This document shows positions 15,511 to 24,518 of a DNA stretch of 37,222 nt, piece after piece. Both the position numbers and the translations under genes were made by a program. The notes beneath the pieces were generated by a model, which saw only the letters and a list, made by a program, of their open reading frames with translations, was not told where the DNA came from and did not search any database. The stretch is from positions 1-37,222 of the forward strand of contig JAJDZN010000256.1 in assembly GCA_022824585.1 (NCBI GenBank), read 5' to 3'. Source of the DNA: Bryobacterales bacterium. Its GTDB lineage: Bacteria; Acidobacteriota; Terriglobia; Bryobacterales; UBA6623. The stretch's first letter is position 1; every line of letters begins with the position of its first letter.

Positions 15511-18003
15511 TCAGAGGTATAGGCCGTTGAAGACCATCTTGAACGTGGCGTTGGACTGCCCCCGGTACTGCGGGCGGATGCCGAAGAGAATCACCCGGCC
15601 ATTGCCGAACGGCACGTCGAGCACCGCCGCCCGGTTCGCCAAGTGGCCTTCTCCAAGCAGCCACCCGGAGGCCAGCACGTTGCGCCCCGGAAAGCGCAGC
15701 ACCTGCCGCACCTCGGCCGCGAACTGGCGGCGAACGCGGAATGCGGGACCGGACTGCAACCACACAGCCTCCCGCTCGCGCATGCCGACGCAAAGCGGAT
15801 GGGACAGGTCCGCTTCCACGTTCACCAGAGTGCCCGGCGCGAAGTAGCGCTGCCGGGCGAGTCCCTCGATGGCATTCTCCACCGGCAGGCCCAATCGGTC
15901 GGCGGCGTAGGATGCCGCACGGCTGAACGCCATGATCGTGCCTCCGGCCCGCGCGAAATCGACCAGGGCCGCCGCCCCGGCCTCCCCCAAGCCTCCGCGG
16001 TACTCCGGCGGCACGATCGACTCGCCATCTCCGTGCTCGTGGTCATGTCCCTTGTCCAGCACATCCGGGGCCGCGTCGGGCAGGATCACGACGTCATACT
16101 TGCCGACCAAGCCGTCCGAGACCTGGGCGTTTCCCACGGTCTCATACGGCATCTCGTAGCGGTCTAGCAGCCAGCGTGTCCAGCCTTCGTCCATGATCGG
16201 CACGTGTCCCGCATAGATCGCCACCCGCGAGAGAGCCAGTGGCGGGTGCCCGGCAGCCAGCGTGTCGCTGGCGGCGAATTCGACGCCCCACTCGCTCGCC
16301 AGCTCCTCCAGCACCGGTGCTGCGTCGGAACCGGCGCGAAGCAGGAACGCTCCGTCAGACAGCCTCCGATGCACAGCCACGCCTCTGGCCAGCAAGCGAT
16401 TCACCGCGACCCAGCTGGAGCCCAGGTTAGGCGACAGCATCAACTCGTCCGCCGTCGCCACCCCTCCGCTCAGGTGAGGGACCCGCCCCACCGCTTCGGT
16501 CACGAGATCGAGCTCGCCCGAGACCGGAAACGCTTCCACGCCCATCAGCAGGGGCAGCGTGTGCGCGGTCGCGTCGTACGGCATCAGCGGGGGCCCGCCT
16601 GGGTACTGGCGCAGATCGGGATAGTCCTGGCGGGACAGCAAGGTGTTCGCGAACGCGCCATAGGGCTGCGCGAGCCGCACGACAAAGTCGCCCTCGCGGA
16701 CGGTGCGATCCTCCGCCGGCGCGTCCTCCAAGGCCCGCACGATCTCGACATCGCCGAATTCCAGGGTGCGCAGCAGGCGCGCAGCGGCCGCTAGGTCGTG
16801 CTGTTCGCGGGGCACCACGAAAGCGCGCCCGCGCCCGCGATCGATGATCCTCTGGCCGATGCGGTAGAAGTTCCGGAGCAAGTCCTTCCGCCGCAGCGCA
16901 GCGCTGTACAGCACGGATTCGAACGTGATGAGCTGGTTGTCGACGATGTCGCGCAAGCGCCACTCCCCGCCCTGCCAGGGCTCCAAGAAGTTCCAGCTGC
17001 TCACGCTCGGATCGTAGCCCTGACGATTGGTCTTGAGCTGTTCCGGGACCACCGTGATCGGCGAGGCAAAGCGCGCGCTCGCGCTCTCGCTTAACAGTCT
17101 TAGGGCACCGTGATAGCTCTGGTAGTGGCGTGCTGGCGAGTAATAGTCGTAAATCCCGTTCACCAGCACGCCCGTCTTTCCCGCCGCCGTCAGGTCCATG
17201 GCCATCGCGGTTCCGAAAGCGTTGACCTGCTGCGTGATCAGGGGGTCAATGTTCGGGTCGATCGGATCGATCCACGGCGGCACGAAGATGCGCGCCCCGT
17301 TGGAGCCCATCTGATGCACGTCGTAGACGATCTGAGGGCGCCACCTGTTGTGCACCTTGTCCACAATGAGCCGGGTCTCTTGCTGGGTGAAGATGTACCA
17401 GTCCCGGTTATTGTCGTGGCCCACGTACTTGTGATAGAGGGAAGTCAGCGGGGCTCCTTCGTAGGGCCCTCCGACCCAACGCCGGTACCATTCCCTGACC
17501 TTGTCGACCCCGTCGGGATTTAGCGAGGGCACCAGCAGCAAGATCGTGTTCGCGAGGATGGCGCGGTGGCGGTCGCTGTCGTGGGTCAGCAGGTCGTGGG
17601 CGAACTGCACCGCCGTCATCGTGGAAGCCACTTCGTTGGAGTGGATCGAGCAAGTGATCACGATGGCAGGCTTTCCCTCTTCCGCCAGATCGAAAGCCTC
17701 TTCCTGCGTAATCGCTCGCGGGTCCGCGAGCTTGGTCAAGATCTCCCTGTAGCCCTCGATCTGCTCGAGCGTCTCGGGGGCGGCGATCGTGGCAAGGATC
17801 AGGGGCCTGCCCTCTGTCGACCGGCCGAGTTCCTCGACCCGCATCGAATCGCTGCCGGCGTCGAGGACGCGGAAGTACTCCACCACCTCGGACCATGCGA
17901 CCAAGGTCCGATCATCGCCCATGGAGTGGCCGAAGTGCTCTTCAGGCGTCGGCAGGGCGGCGAGCGCAGGCAGGGCGCTCAGCAGCAGGGTCAGCAGCCG
18001 CAT
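15511..18003 (-). CDS. Secreted M14 zinc carboxypeptidase with C-terminal extension
   Basis: An 830-residue protein starting at ATG 18003 with GAGG six bases upstream and a short signal peptide (MRLLTLLLSALPALAA). The M14 zinc site is His121 and Glu124 in SIHSNE, with the third ligand His230 in YDVHQMG; the substrate-binding Asn-Arg is in HDNNRD (about 196-201). The long C-terminal half (about residues 590-830) has a glutamine-amidotransferase-like Rossmann look (YDVVILPDAA, ALVDFARAGGTIMAF) and ends in a segment ending FGIRPQYRGQSNATFKMVFNGLYL. This large subfamily is common in Acidobacteriota and Bacteroidota. It probably trims exported peptides. No frameshift is seen. Confidence 0.88.
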   Translation of the reverse strand: MRLLTLLLSALPALAALPTPEEHFGHSMGDDRTLVAWSEVVEYFRVLDAGSDSMRVEELGRSTEGRPLILATIAAPETLEQIEGYREILTKLADPRAITQEEAFDLAEEGKPAIVITCSIHSNEVASTMTAVQFAHDLLTHDSDRHRAILANTILLLVPSLNPDGVDKVREWYRRWVGGPYEGAPLTSLYHKYVGHDNNRDWYIFTQQETRLIVDKVHNRWRPQIVYDVHQMGSNGARIFVPPWIDPIDPNIDPLITQQVNAFGTAMAMDLTAAGKTGVLVNGIYDYYSPARHYQSYHGALRLLSESASARFASPITVVPEQLKTNRQGYDPSVSSWNFLEPWQGGEWRLRDIVDNQLITFESVLYSAALRRKDLLRNFYRIGQRIIDRGRGRAFVVPREQHDLAAAARLLRTLEFGDVEIVRALEDAPAEDRTVREGDFVVRLAQPYGAFANTLLSRQDYPDLRQYPGGPPLMPYDATAHTLPLLMGVEAFPVSGELDLVTEAVGRVPHLSGGVATADELMLSPNLGSSWVAVNRLLARGVAVHRRLSDGAFLLRAGSDAAPVLEELASEWGVEFAASDTLAAGHPPLALSRVAIYAGHVPIMDEGWTRWLLDRYEMPYETVGNAQVSDGLVGKYDVVILPDAAPDVLDKGHDHEHGDGESIVPPEYRGGLGEAGAAALVDFARAGGTIMAFSRAASYAADRLGLPVENAIEGLARQRYFAPGTLVNVEADLSHPLCVGMREREAVWLQSGPAFRVRRQFAAEVRQVLRFPGRNVLASGWLLGEGHLANRAAVLDVPFGNGRVILFGIRPQYRGQSNATFKMVFNGLYL

Positions 18004-18076
18004 GAGTGCCTCAATGGTACGAAGTCCGGAGACAAGCGCCTAGCAGCCGGGCGGACGGCGACATCGATTCCATCAG

Positions 18077-18592
18077 TCAGGCTGCGATGTCGGGCACCGA
18101 GTCCAGGCAGCGGCGCTCGTGCTCGAGCAAGAAGCGCTTTGCGATCAGGCCGCCGGCGTAGCCCGTCAGATTGCCATCAGCCCCTACGACGCGATGGCAA
18201 GGCACGAGAATCGAGAGTGGGTTGCGCCCGATCGCCGTGGCCACTGCGCGCACCGCCCTAGGTCGACCAAGGCGTGACGCCAGTTCGCCGTAGCTCAGGG
18301 TGTGCGCCGGCGCGATCTCGCGCAGAGCGGTCCAGACATCGACTTGGAAGGGCGTTCCGCGCAAATCCAGCGGGATTTCGGGCGAGTATTCCAAATCGGA
18401 ATCAAAGTAACAAGCAAGGAATGCCTCCGCCTGCAACAAGAAGATGTTTCCGTGCCCGGGACGAACTCCGGCGGGAGCTAGGCGGGCTTCGAGCCTAGGA
18501 GCTTGTACCGGGAAGTAGATCGCCGCCAAGCCGGCGTCGCTGGCCAGCATGCGGATCTCACCCAATGGGCTGAAGAACTTGGATCGTTGCAT
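18077..18592 (-). CDS. ogt: Methylated-DNA--protein-cysteine methyltransferase
   Basis: A 171-residue protein. The acceptor cysteine is in the PCHRV motif (Cys132), preceded by RAVATAIGRNPLSILV and followed by DGNLTGYAGGLIAKRFLLEHE, the full MGMT/Ogt active-site block. The helix-turn-helix with TLSYGELASRLG is at about 98-109. It removes alkyl groups from O6-methylguanine by stoichiometric self-alkylation. Ogt rather than an Ada fusion because no AraC domain is attached. It is divergent from rpe and lies 73 bases upstream of the M14 gene on the same strand, perhaps sharing a transcript. Confidence 0.94.
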   Translation of the reverse strand: MQRSKFFSPLGEIRMLASDAGLAAIYFPVQAPRLEARLAPAGVRPGHGNIFLLQAEAFLACYFDSDLEYSPEIPLDLRGTPFQVDVWTALREIAPAHTLSYGELASRLGRPRAVRAVATAIGRNPLSILVPCHRVVGADGNLTGYAGGLIAKRFLLEHERRCLDSVPDIAA

Positions 18593-18769
18593 TTCGAGGG
18601 CTTGTTCGCGCTAAAGATAGCACGGCCGCTAGGAGTCTTCCTCGCGCGGCGCGGATGCCCGGCCCGCGAGGCTCCGGAAGGCGAGTCGGCAGCTGACCGG
18701 TCTTGGGTCGGCTATCTCCGAGGAACGCCTAAACCCTTGATAGACTGAAGCCAAGGGCGTTGGAGCACC

Positions 18770-19444
18770 ATGGCCGAGGTTTCCCCGTCAATCTTGGCGG
18801 CCGATTTCGCCGCATTGGGCGAGCAGATCCGACAGGCAGAATCGGGCGGCGCGCGGATGCTCCATGTGGACGTCATGGACGGCCACTTCGTCCCGAACAT
18901 CTCCATCGGGATCCCGGTGGTCGAATCGCTGGCTAAGGCCACGGACCTGATACTGGACTGCCACTTGATGGTGGACAATCCAGAAGATTACGCGAAGGCG
19001 TTTATCGACGCGGGGGCCAAGATGGTCACTGTGCACCAAGAGGCCTGTCCGCATCTCGGCAGGTTGCTCGGGCAGATCCGCGACAACGGAGCAGCGGCTG
19101 GGGTGGCGCTGAACCCGGCCACCCCGCTGAGCACGCTCGACGAGGTCTTGGGGCAGGTGGACCTCGTGCTGATCATGAGCGTGCATCCGGGCTTCGGCGG
19201 GCAGTCGTTTCTGCCCGCCAGCCTTGACAAGGTCAGGCGCCTCAGCGCACTTCGCCGCCACGCCGGTCACGCGTTCCGGATTCAGGTCGACGGCGGGGTG
19301 AACCTCGACAACGCGGGACTGCTGGCCGAAGCCGGCTGTGACATCTTGGTGGCCGGCTCCAGCGTGTTCGGGGCGGACGACATCGCCGAAGCGGTGCGCG
19401 CGCTGTCCGCGCGGGCCAACTTGCCAGCGCTTGCAAGCGCATGA
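18770..19444 (+). CDS. rpe: Ribulose-phosphate 3-epimerase
   Basis: A 224-residue TIM-barrel enzyme; ATG 18770 follows a GGAG site. Diagnostic motifs are SPSILAADF at the start, HVDVMDGHFVPN (metal ligands Asp/His), DCHLMVDNP, MSVHPGFGGQSF and QVDGGVNLDN with GSSVF near the C terminus. It interconverts ribulose-5-phosphate and xylulose-5-phosphate in the pentose phosphate and Calvin pathways. Length is normal and all key residues are present. Confidence 0.97.
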   Translation: MAEVSPSILAADFAALGEQIRQAESGGARMLHVDVMDGHFVPNISIGIPVVESLAKATDLILDCHLMVDNPEDYAKAFIDAGAKMVTVHQEACPHLGRLLGQIRDNGAAAGVALNPATPLSTLDEVLGQVDLVLIMSVHPGFGGQSFLPASLDKVRRLSALRRHAGHAFRIQVDGGVNLDNAGLLAEAGCDILVAGSSVFGADDIAEAVRALSARANLPALASA

Positions 19445-19614
19445 GCGCTGCGTTGCGGCGGGGTCAGGCCTGGCACTTGCAGCACTGCCCTGCCTTTGCC
19501 TCACCGCCGGCCAACCCTGCGGGCGCGCCGATGGCCTTCGCCTCGCCCGGGGCTGCGAGCCGTCCGTCGCAGGACAAGCATGTTTGCTGAACTCTTTCGC
19601 CGATTCGGCGTATT

Positions 19615-20751
19615 ATGAAGGCGATGTCTCGCTTACCTCTCGCGTCTCTGACAGGTCTTGCCGTGCTTGTGATGCTGCTGGCCAGCGGCTGCGGCAAGAG
19701 CCCGTACGACAATCCGATCGCAAACAACTCCCAGCAGCCGGACAAGATCCTGTTCGACAAGGCAGTGGAGAACATCGAGCGCCATCGGTACGAGCTCGCC
19801 CGCATCACTCTCCAGACGCTGATCAACACCTATCCCGACAGCGAGTACATCGCCAAGGCCAAGCTGGCGATCGCCGACAGCTGGTATCGCGAGGGCACCT
19901 CCGAGGGGCTGGCCCAGGCCGAGGCGGAGTACAAGGATTTCATCACCTTCTTCCCCAACATGGAGGAGGCGGCCGAGTCCCAGCTCAAGATCTGCCAGAT
20001 CCACTACAACCAGCTGCAGAAGCCGGACCGCGATCCGATCCACGCGGTGCGGGCCGACCAAGAGTGCCGCCAGCTGCTGCTGCGCTACCCGAACACGGTG
20101 TTCCTCGACGAGACGCAGCAGCTCCTGCGGAACGTCCAAGAAGTCATCGCCGAGGGCGAGTACCGCGTGGGCATGTTCTATGTCAAGAAGGGCAGCTTCC
20201 GGGCGGGCGTCAATCGCCTGCAGAGCGTGACGGACCACTACCCTCTGTTCAGCAAGGCGGACGAATCCCTGTGGCTCCTGGGCGAGAACTATGAAAAGCT
20301 CGGCGACAACTTCGAGGACCAGCAAGTCGCCGCGTACCAGAAGATTGTGTCGGACTACCCCATGAGCCCGTACGTGGACGGCGCCAGGGAGAAGCTCAGC
20401 GCACTGCAGCGCGAAACGCCCGAGACTGACCCCGAGCGCTTCGAACTGCACAAGTACAACGTGGAACATCGCACCGAGCCGGGCCGCATGAGCACGTTCT
20501 GGGGCATCTTTCGCGGCAAGCCGGACCTAGGCATGGCCGCTAAGGCCGGCGATCCCGCCATGACCACGCTGATGCCCTCCACCCCTCCAGGGATCCAAGC
20601 CTCTGCGGCGGCGGCAGTAGAGCCCACCGCCGACGTCACGGTAGAGACCATCTCCGGGCCCAGCGCGTTGGATTCCGAGCCTGACGCACGCCTGAACCAA
20701 CCCCAGACCGAGTCCAGCGAAACCCCAGCCGAACAAGACGAGCAGAACTGA
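19615..20751 (+). CDS. bamD: Outer membrane assembly lipoprotein BamD
   Basis: A 378-residue lipoprotein (lipobox LLASGC, Cys26). ATG 19615 or the ATG three codons on (19624) could be used. After the signal come TPR-like helices: YELARITLQTLINTYPDSEYIAKAKLAIADSWY and later YRVGMFYVKKGSFRAGVNRLQSVTDHYP, as in BamD/YfiO. It recruits BamA in the beta-barrel assembly machine. The last 90 residues are a Pro/Thr/Glu-rich low-complexity tail, making it longer than the usual 240-280 residues. The 3' end is 5 bases before the receiver-domain gene. Confidence 0.92.
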   Translation: MKAMSRLPLASLTGLAVLVMLLASGCGKSPYDNPIANNSQQPDKILFDKAVENIERHRYELARITLQTLINTYPDSEYIAKAKLAIADSWYREGTSEGLAQAEAEYKDFITFFPNMEEAAESQLKICQIHYNQLQKPDRDPIHAVRADQECRQLLLRYPNTVFLDETQQLLRNVQEVIAEGEYRVGMFYVKKGSFRAGVNRLQSVTDHYPLFSKADESLWLLGENYEKLGDNFEDQQVAAYQKIVSDYPMSPYVDGAREKLSALQRETPETDPERFELHKYNVEHRTEPGRMSTFWGIFRGKPDLGMAAKAGDPAMTTLMPSTPPGIQASAAAAVEPTADVTVETISGPSALDSEPDARLNQPQTESSETPAEQDEQN

Positions 20752-20756
20752 GCCCC

Positions 20757-21311
20757 GTGGCCACCATCTTCGTCGCAGACGACAATCCCCACGTGCACAG
20801 CATGGTGGAGAAGTCTCTCGGCGCCGAAGGGCACGAGATCGCCGGTACCATGGTCGGCTCGGAGGCTCTGGAGTCGATCGCGCAGAGCAAGCCGGACATC
20901 GTGCTGCTGGACAGCACACTAGGGGAGCTGAACGCCTTTGACACCTGCCGCGAAGTGCTTGCCTTGCCCGGAATGGAAGAGCTGCGCGTAGTCTTGCTGG
21001 CCGGACCGCTAGAGACCATAGACAGTACCGAGGCCCTGCAGGCAGGCGTTTCGACCGTGTTGCAGAAACCGCTCGATCCCGAAGCCCTCAATGCGCTAGT
21101 CGGAAACGGCAGTGACGGCGCCGCCTCGGACGGATCAAAGTCCAAGCCCGCGGCGATAGACCTGCTCGTTCACCAAGCTCTCGGGGACGAGAGTGCGGAG
21201 CAATTGCGGAGCGCAATCCACAAGCAAGTCGAGGCAGTCGTGACCGCCTCCATACCCTCTCTGGTCGACCACATCACGGATCGGCTCGCAGAGAAGCTGA
21301 AGCCCAGATAG
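20757..21311 (+). CDS. Receiver-domain protein with a PopZ/DUF2497-like C-terminal helix
   Basis: A 184-residue protein from GTG 20757. Residues 1-115 form a CheY-like receiver domain: acidic pair Asp8-Asp9, phospho-acceptor Asp52 (DIVLLDSTL) and Lys104 (QKPLDPE). The conserved Thr/Ser of the receiver switch is Ala82 (LLAGP), so signalling may be altered. The C-terminal 45 residues (LRSAIHKQVEAVVTASIPSLVDHITDRLAEKLK) form an amphipathic helix resembling the C-terminal region of DUF2497/PopZ-like proteins; that match is weak. It follows bamD by 5 bases, so the two are co-transcribed. Confidence 0.78.
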   Translation: MATIFVADDNPHVHSMVEKSLGAEGHEIAGTMVGSEALESIAQSKPDIVLLDSTLGELNAFDTCREVLALPGMEELRVVLLAGPLETIDSTEALQAGVSTVLQKPLDPEALNALVGNGSDGAASDGSKSKPAAIDLLVHQALGDESAEQLRSAIHKQVEAVVTASIPSLVDHITDRLAEKLKPR

Positions 21312-21316
21312 GCCCG

Positions 21317-21333
21317 GCCGAGGACTACTCGGC
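21317..21333 (+). terminator. Hairpin after the bamD operon
   Basis: GCCGAG (21317-21322) and CTCGGC (21328-21333) form a perfect 6-bp stem with a 5-base loop, starting 6 bases after the stop codon. There is no T-tract, so it may be a non-canonical terminator or a 3'-end protecting stem. Confidence 0.35.
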
Positions 21334-21421
21334 GGCTCGACACAGCGGCTGTTCCGCGATTGGAACGGCGCAACGCACTGCCTGCCGAGCCAGTCCGGCT
21401 AGTCTACGATGAGAGTGCTGC

Positions 21422-21498
21422 GGGCGCGTAGCTCAGCTGGATAGAGCATCTGCCTTCTAAGCAGAGGGTCCCAGGTTCGAGTCCTGGCGCGCCTGCCA
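21422..21498 (+). tRNA. tRNA-Arg (anticodon UCU)
   Basis: A complete cloverleaf: acceptor GGGCGCG pairs with CGCGCCT (one terminal G-U), the D arm is GCTCAGCTGGATAGAGC, the anticodon stem TCTGC/GCAGA encloses the loop CTTCTAA with anticodon TCT, the T loop is GTTCGAGTC and the CCA end is encoded in the DNA at 21496-21498. It is followed directly by a degraded higB end and the defence genes, which is typical of integration at a tRNA 3' end, but I found no second copy of the 3' end in the window. Confidence 0.95.
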
Positions 21499-21540
21499 CC
21501 GCAATGACCTATCTCTCGGGTCGCTCAGACGGCCCGGCCC

Positions 21541-21570
21541 TGCGAAATGGAGATCGTGGATGATCATTGA
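21541..21570 (+). pseudogene. higB: Remnant of a HigB toxin C terminus
   Basis: The frame ending at TGA 21568-21570 reads CEMEIVDDH-stop. HigB/RelE-family toxins commonly end in (D)VEIVDYH-stop, and the higA start lies 12 bases further, the spacing usual for higBA pairs. A few bases upstream another frame reads SDGPALRN, which would fit the residues before that ending if a base was lost. Only about 15-20 codons could remain because the tRNA ends at 21498. So the toxin has been deleted. Confidence 0.45.
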
Positions 21571-21582
21571 GGAGGCTGAGTC

Positions 21583-21888
21583 ATGAATGCGGTAAACGGC
21601 ATGAGACCAGTGCATCCGGGCGAGATATTGCAGGACGAACTCGCAGCACTCAGCCTGTCGGCCACCGCGCTGGCGAAGGAGCTGGACGTGCCGGTAAGCC
21701 GCATCGCGGCAATCCTGCACGGCCGGCGTGGAGTGACGGCCAACACAGCGTTGCGCCTAGCGCGCTATTTCGGGACGACACCGCAGGTCTGGCTGAATTT
21801 GCAAGCGACTTACGAGCTTCGTCGGGCCGAGATCGAGTCGGGCCGAGAAATCTCAAAGCGCGTTCAGCCCCGGCGAACGGCTGCCTAG
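21583..21888 (+). CDS. higA: HigA-family antitoxin (XRE helix-turn-helix), orphan
   Basis: A 101-residue protein starting MNAVNGMRPVHPGEILQDEL, the standard HigA entry. It carries an XRE helix-turn-helix with ALAKELDVPVSRIAAILHGRRGVTANTALRLARYFGT (about 29-65) and the family's QVWLNLQATYELRRAE helix. A strong GGAGG site lies at 21571-21575. HigA binds its own promoter and neutralises HigB; here the higB gene is reduced to a scrap, so this is an orphan regulator that might also act on the hsd operon 212 bases downstream (inference). Confidence 0.92.
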   Translation: MNAVNGMRPVHPGEILQDELAALSLSATALAKELDVPVSRIAAILHGRRGVTANTALRLARYFGTTPQVWLNLQATYELRRAEIESGREISKRVQPRRTAA

Positions 21889-22044
21889 ATCGAACCTAGC
21901 AGCATCCGCTACCATATGCCCGCTCCCGAAGATCAATCGCTCCTGGCCCCGGCGCTAGGGGCAGTGTCAGACAGCAGGCGGTTCAAGTGCATGATCCACT
22001 TGCTCGACTACGCCCCAAGCTGGTTAGCCACAATGGACGAAAGT

Positions 22045-22080
22045 TGCATCGATGCACCTCGGAGATCCCAGATAACTGGG
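22045..22080. promoter_or_regulatory. Two dyad symmetries upstream of hsdR
   Basis: A perfect 12-bp palindrome TGCATCGATGCA lies at 22045-22056, and the inverted repeat CCCAG-ATAA-CTGGG at 22067-22080. Both sit within 60 bases of the hsdR ATG (22101). They could be an operator for a helix-turn-helix regulator such as HigA, or a leader hairpin. No promoter hexamers are convincing. Confidence 0.35.
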
Positions 22081-22100
22081 TTTCTGGGAGGCTGATTGAG

Positions 22101-24515
22101 ATGGACAAGACAAGCCTCAGCGAACGAGACATCTGCAGCAAGTTCATCACGCCTGCCCTGAGGAAGGCCGGATGGGACGAGATGTCGCAAATTCGAGAGG
22201 AGGTCAGTTTCACAAGGGGACAAATCATCGTGCGCGGCAAGCTAGTTAGCCGCGGCAAGGGAAAGCGGGCCGACTACATCCTCTATTACAAGCCCAAGAT
22301 CCCTATTGCCGTGATCGAGGCCAAGGACAACACCCACGCCATGGGCGACGGCATGCAACAGGCGCTCGAGTACTCTGACATACTTGACATTCCTTTTGTT
22401 TTCTCCTCAAACGGCGACGGCTTCGTCTTCCACGACAGGACCGGAACGAGCGCGGAAACAGAAGCGACTCTCGGCCTCGACGGGTTCCCATCCCCCGGAG
22501 ATCTGTGGAACCGTTACCGGGATTGGAAGGGCCTCACAACGGAAGCCGAGAAAGTCGTCCTTCAGGACTACTTCGACGACGCTAGCGGCAAGGCGCCGCG
22601 CTACTACCAGGTCAACGCCATCAACTCGGCCATCGAGGCCATCGCCAAGGGCCGTGACCGCATCCTTCTCGTCATGGCTACGGGAACGGGTAAGACGTAC
22701 ACCGCCTTCCAGATCATCTGGCGGTTGTGGAAAGCGGGCCGCAAACGGCGCATTCTGTTCCTAGCTGACCGCAACGTGCTGATCGACCAAACCATGGTCA
22801 ACGACTTCCGGCCTTTTGGCTCGGCCATGGCCAAGCTCTCGACAAGAGCTAAGACCATCTCCCGTGACGGGAAGCGTCGCATCGATACCGCATACGAGGT
22901 CTATCTGAGCCTGTATCAGGCCATCACCGGACCGGAGGATCATCAGAAGATTTTCCGCGAGTTTTCCTCCACCTTCTTCGACTTGATCGTGATCGACGAG
23001 TGCCATCGCGGTAGCGCCGCCGAGGATGCGGCGTGGCGGGAAATCCTCGAGTACTTCTCATCCGCCACTCAAATAGGCCTGACCGCCACGCCTAAGGAAA
23101 CCAAATACGTTTCCAACATCCATTACTTCGGCGAGCCGGTCTATTCCTACTCCCTCAAGCAGGGCATCCGCGACGGATTCCTCGCCCCCTACAAGGTCGT
23201 CAAGGTCCATATTGATCGCGACGTGGAGGGGTACCGCCCTGAGAAGGGTCAGTTGGACCGGGAGGGAGTAGAGGTCAAGGACCGTATCTACAACAACACA
23301 GACTTCGACAGCACGCTGGTTCTGGACGGTCGAACCAAGCTTGTAGCCCGGAAAGTCACTGAGTTCTTGGAGGAAAGCGGGGACCGCTTTCAAAAGACGA
23401 TCCTCTTTTGCGTCGATCAGGAGCACGCTGCCCGCATGCGCCAGGCGCTCGTCAACCAGAACTCCGATCTAGTGGATGGGAATCACCGCTATGTCATGCG
23501 CATCACCGGCGACGATGGAGAAGGGCAGGCGCAACTCGGCAACTTCATCGACCCGGAATCCAAATATCCCGTGCTGGTCACTACATCCCGGCTCCTATCC
23601 ACCGGCGTCGACGCGCAGACCTGCCGGCTCATCGTGCTTGACCGCGAGGTCGGCTCAATGACCGAGTTCAAGCAAATCGTCGGACGGGGCACCCGCGTGC
23701 ATGAGGACACTCAGAAGTTCTATTTCACCTTGTTGGATTTCCGGGGCGCGACCAGCCACTTCGCCGATCCAGACTTCGACGGCGAGCCGGTTCAGATTTA
23801 CGAACCCGGCGAAGACGATCCAGTAGTGCCTCCTGACGATCATCAACCCCCGGATGACAATGAAGAAACAGCAACGCAGGAGACGGGCGACGATGGAACA
23901 ATCATCGATGATCCTCCCGACATCACCCTGCCTCCTGATGGGCCTGGAAAACGCAAGGTCTACGTGGACGGCGTCACTGCAACCATCGTTGCCGAGCGTG
24001 TGGAGTACCTCGACGATAAGGGCAAGCTCGTCACCGAGTCCCTGCGCGATTTCACCAAGAGGGCGCTGAGAAAACGCTTCGCCAGCCTTGACGCCTTCCT
24101 GAGGCGCTGGGAGAGCACCAAGCGCAAGCAAGCGATTATCGAGGAGTTGAAAGCGGAAGGCTTGGACCTTGACATCATTACCGCAGAACTGGGCAAGGAC
24201 CTTGATCCCTTCGACCTGATCTGCCACGTCGCATTCGATGCCAAGCCATTGACCCGGCGTGAGCGCGCCGAAAGCGTCAAGAAACGCGACGTGTTCAGCA
24301 AATACGGCGACCAAGCCCGCGCTGTGCTAGACGCATTGCTCGCCAAATACTCTGACGAAGGCATGCTTAACCTTGATGATGCTAACGTCCTCCGGATTCC
24401 TCCCTTCATCGAACTCGGCACCCCGGTTCAGCTTATTAATGCTTTTGGCGGGCGCAAGGGGTACGTCGCGGCTGTCCACGACCTTCAGTCTGCCCTCTAT
24501 CGGGAGGCCGCTTGA
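22101..24515 (+). CDS. hsdR: Type I restriction enzyme R subunit (EcoEI-like)
   Basis: An 804-residue protein; ATG 22101 has GGGAGG 9 bases upstream and opens with MDKTSLSERDICSKFITPAL; a GTG at 21987 is possible but lacks support. The N-terminal nuclease has a PD-(D/E)XK site with Asp58 and Glu73-Ala-Lys75 (IEAKD). The translocase follows: Walker A ATGTGKT at 193-199, DECH box at 299-302, GLTATP, and motif VI in QIVGRGTR. The C-terminal part matches the EcoEI_R_C region that contacts the HsdM/HsdS core. It cuts unmethylated DNA after ATP-driven translocation. The stop is 3 bases before hsdM, so it is the first gene of a four-gene operon. Confidence 0.95.
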   Translation: MDKTSLSERDICSKFITPALRKAGWDEMSQIREEVSFTRGQIIVRGKLVSRGKGKRADYILYYKPKIPIAVIEAKDNTHAMGDGMQQALEYSDILDIPFVFSSNGDGFVFHDRTGTSAETEATLGLDGFPSPGDLWNRYRDWKGLTTEAEKVVLQDYFDDASGKAPRYYQVNAINSAIEAIAKGRDRILLVMATGTGKTYTAFQIIWRLWKAGRKRRILFLADRNVLIDQTMVNDFRPFGSAMAKLSTRAKTISRDGKRRIDTAYEVYLSLYQAITGPEDHQKIFREFSSTFFDLIVIDECHRGSAAEDAAWREILEYFSSATQIGLTATPKETKYVSNIHYFGEPVYSYSLKQGIRDGFLAPYKVVKVHIDRDVEGYRPEKGQLDREGVEVKDRIYNNTDFDSTLVLDGRTKLVARKVTEFLEESGDRFQKTILFCVDQEHAARMRQALVNQNSDLVDGNHRYVMRITGDDGEGQAQLGNFIDPESKYPVLVTTSRLLSTGVDAQTCRLIVLDREVGSMTEFKQIVGRGTRVHEDTQKFYFTLLDFRGATSHFADPDFDGEPVQIYEPGEDDPVVPPDDHQPPDDNEETATQETGDDGTIIDDPPDITLPPDGPGKRKVYVDGVTATIVAERVEYLDDKGKLVTESLRDFTKRALRKRFASLDAFLRRWESTKRKQAIIEELKAEGLDLDIITAELGKDLDPFDLICHVAFDAKPLTRRERAESVKKRDVFSKYGDQARAVLDALLAKYSDEGMLNLDDANVLRIPPFIELGTPVQLINAFGGRKGYVAAVHDLQSALYREAA

Positions 24516-24518
24516 TCC

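Noticed and set aside
19464-19620. Minus-strand frame with two CxxC pairs resembling a zinc ribbon
   Set aside because: It lies in the gap between rpe and bamD and runs into bamD antisense, with no start site or ribosome-binding site; probably chance.
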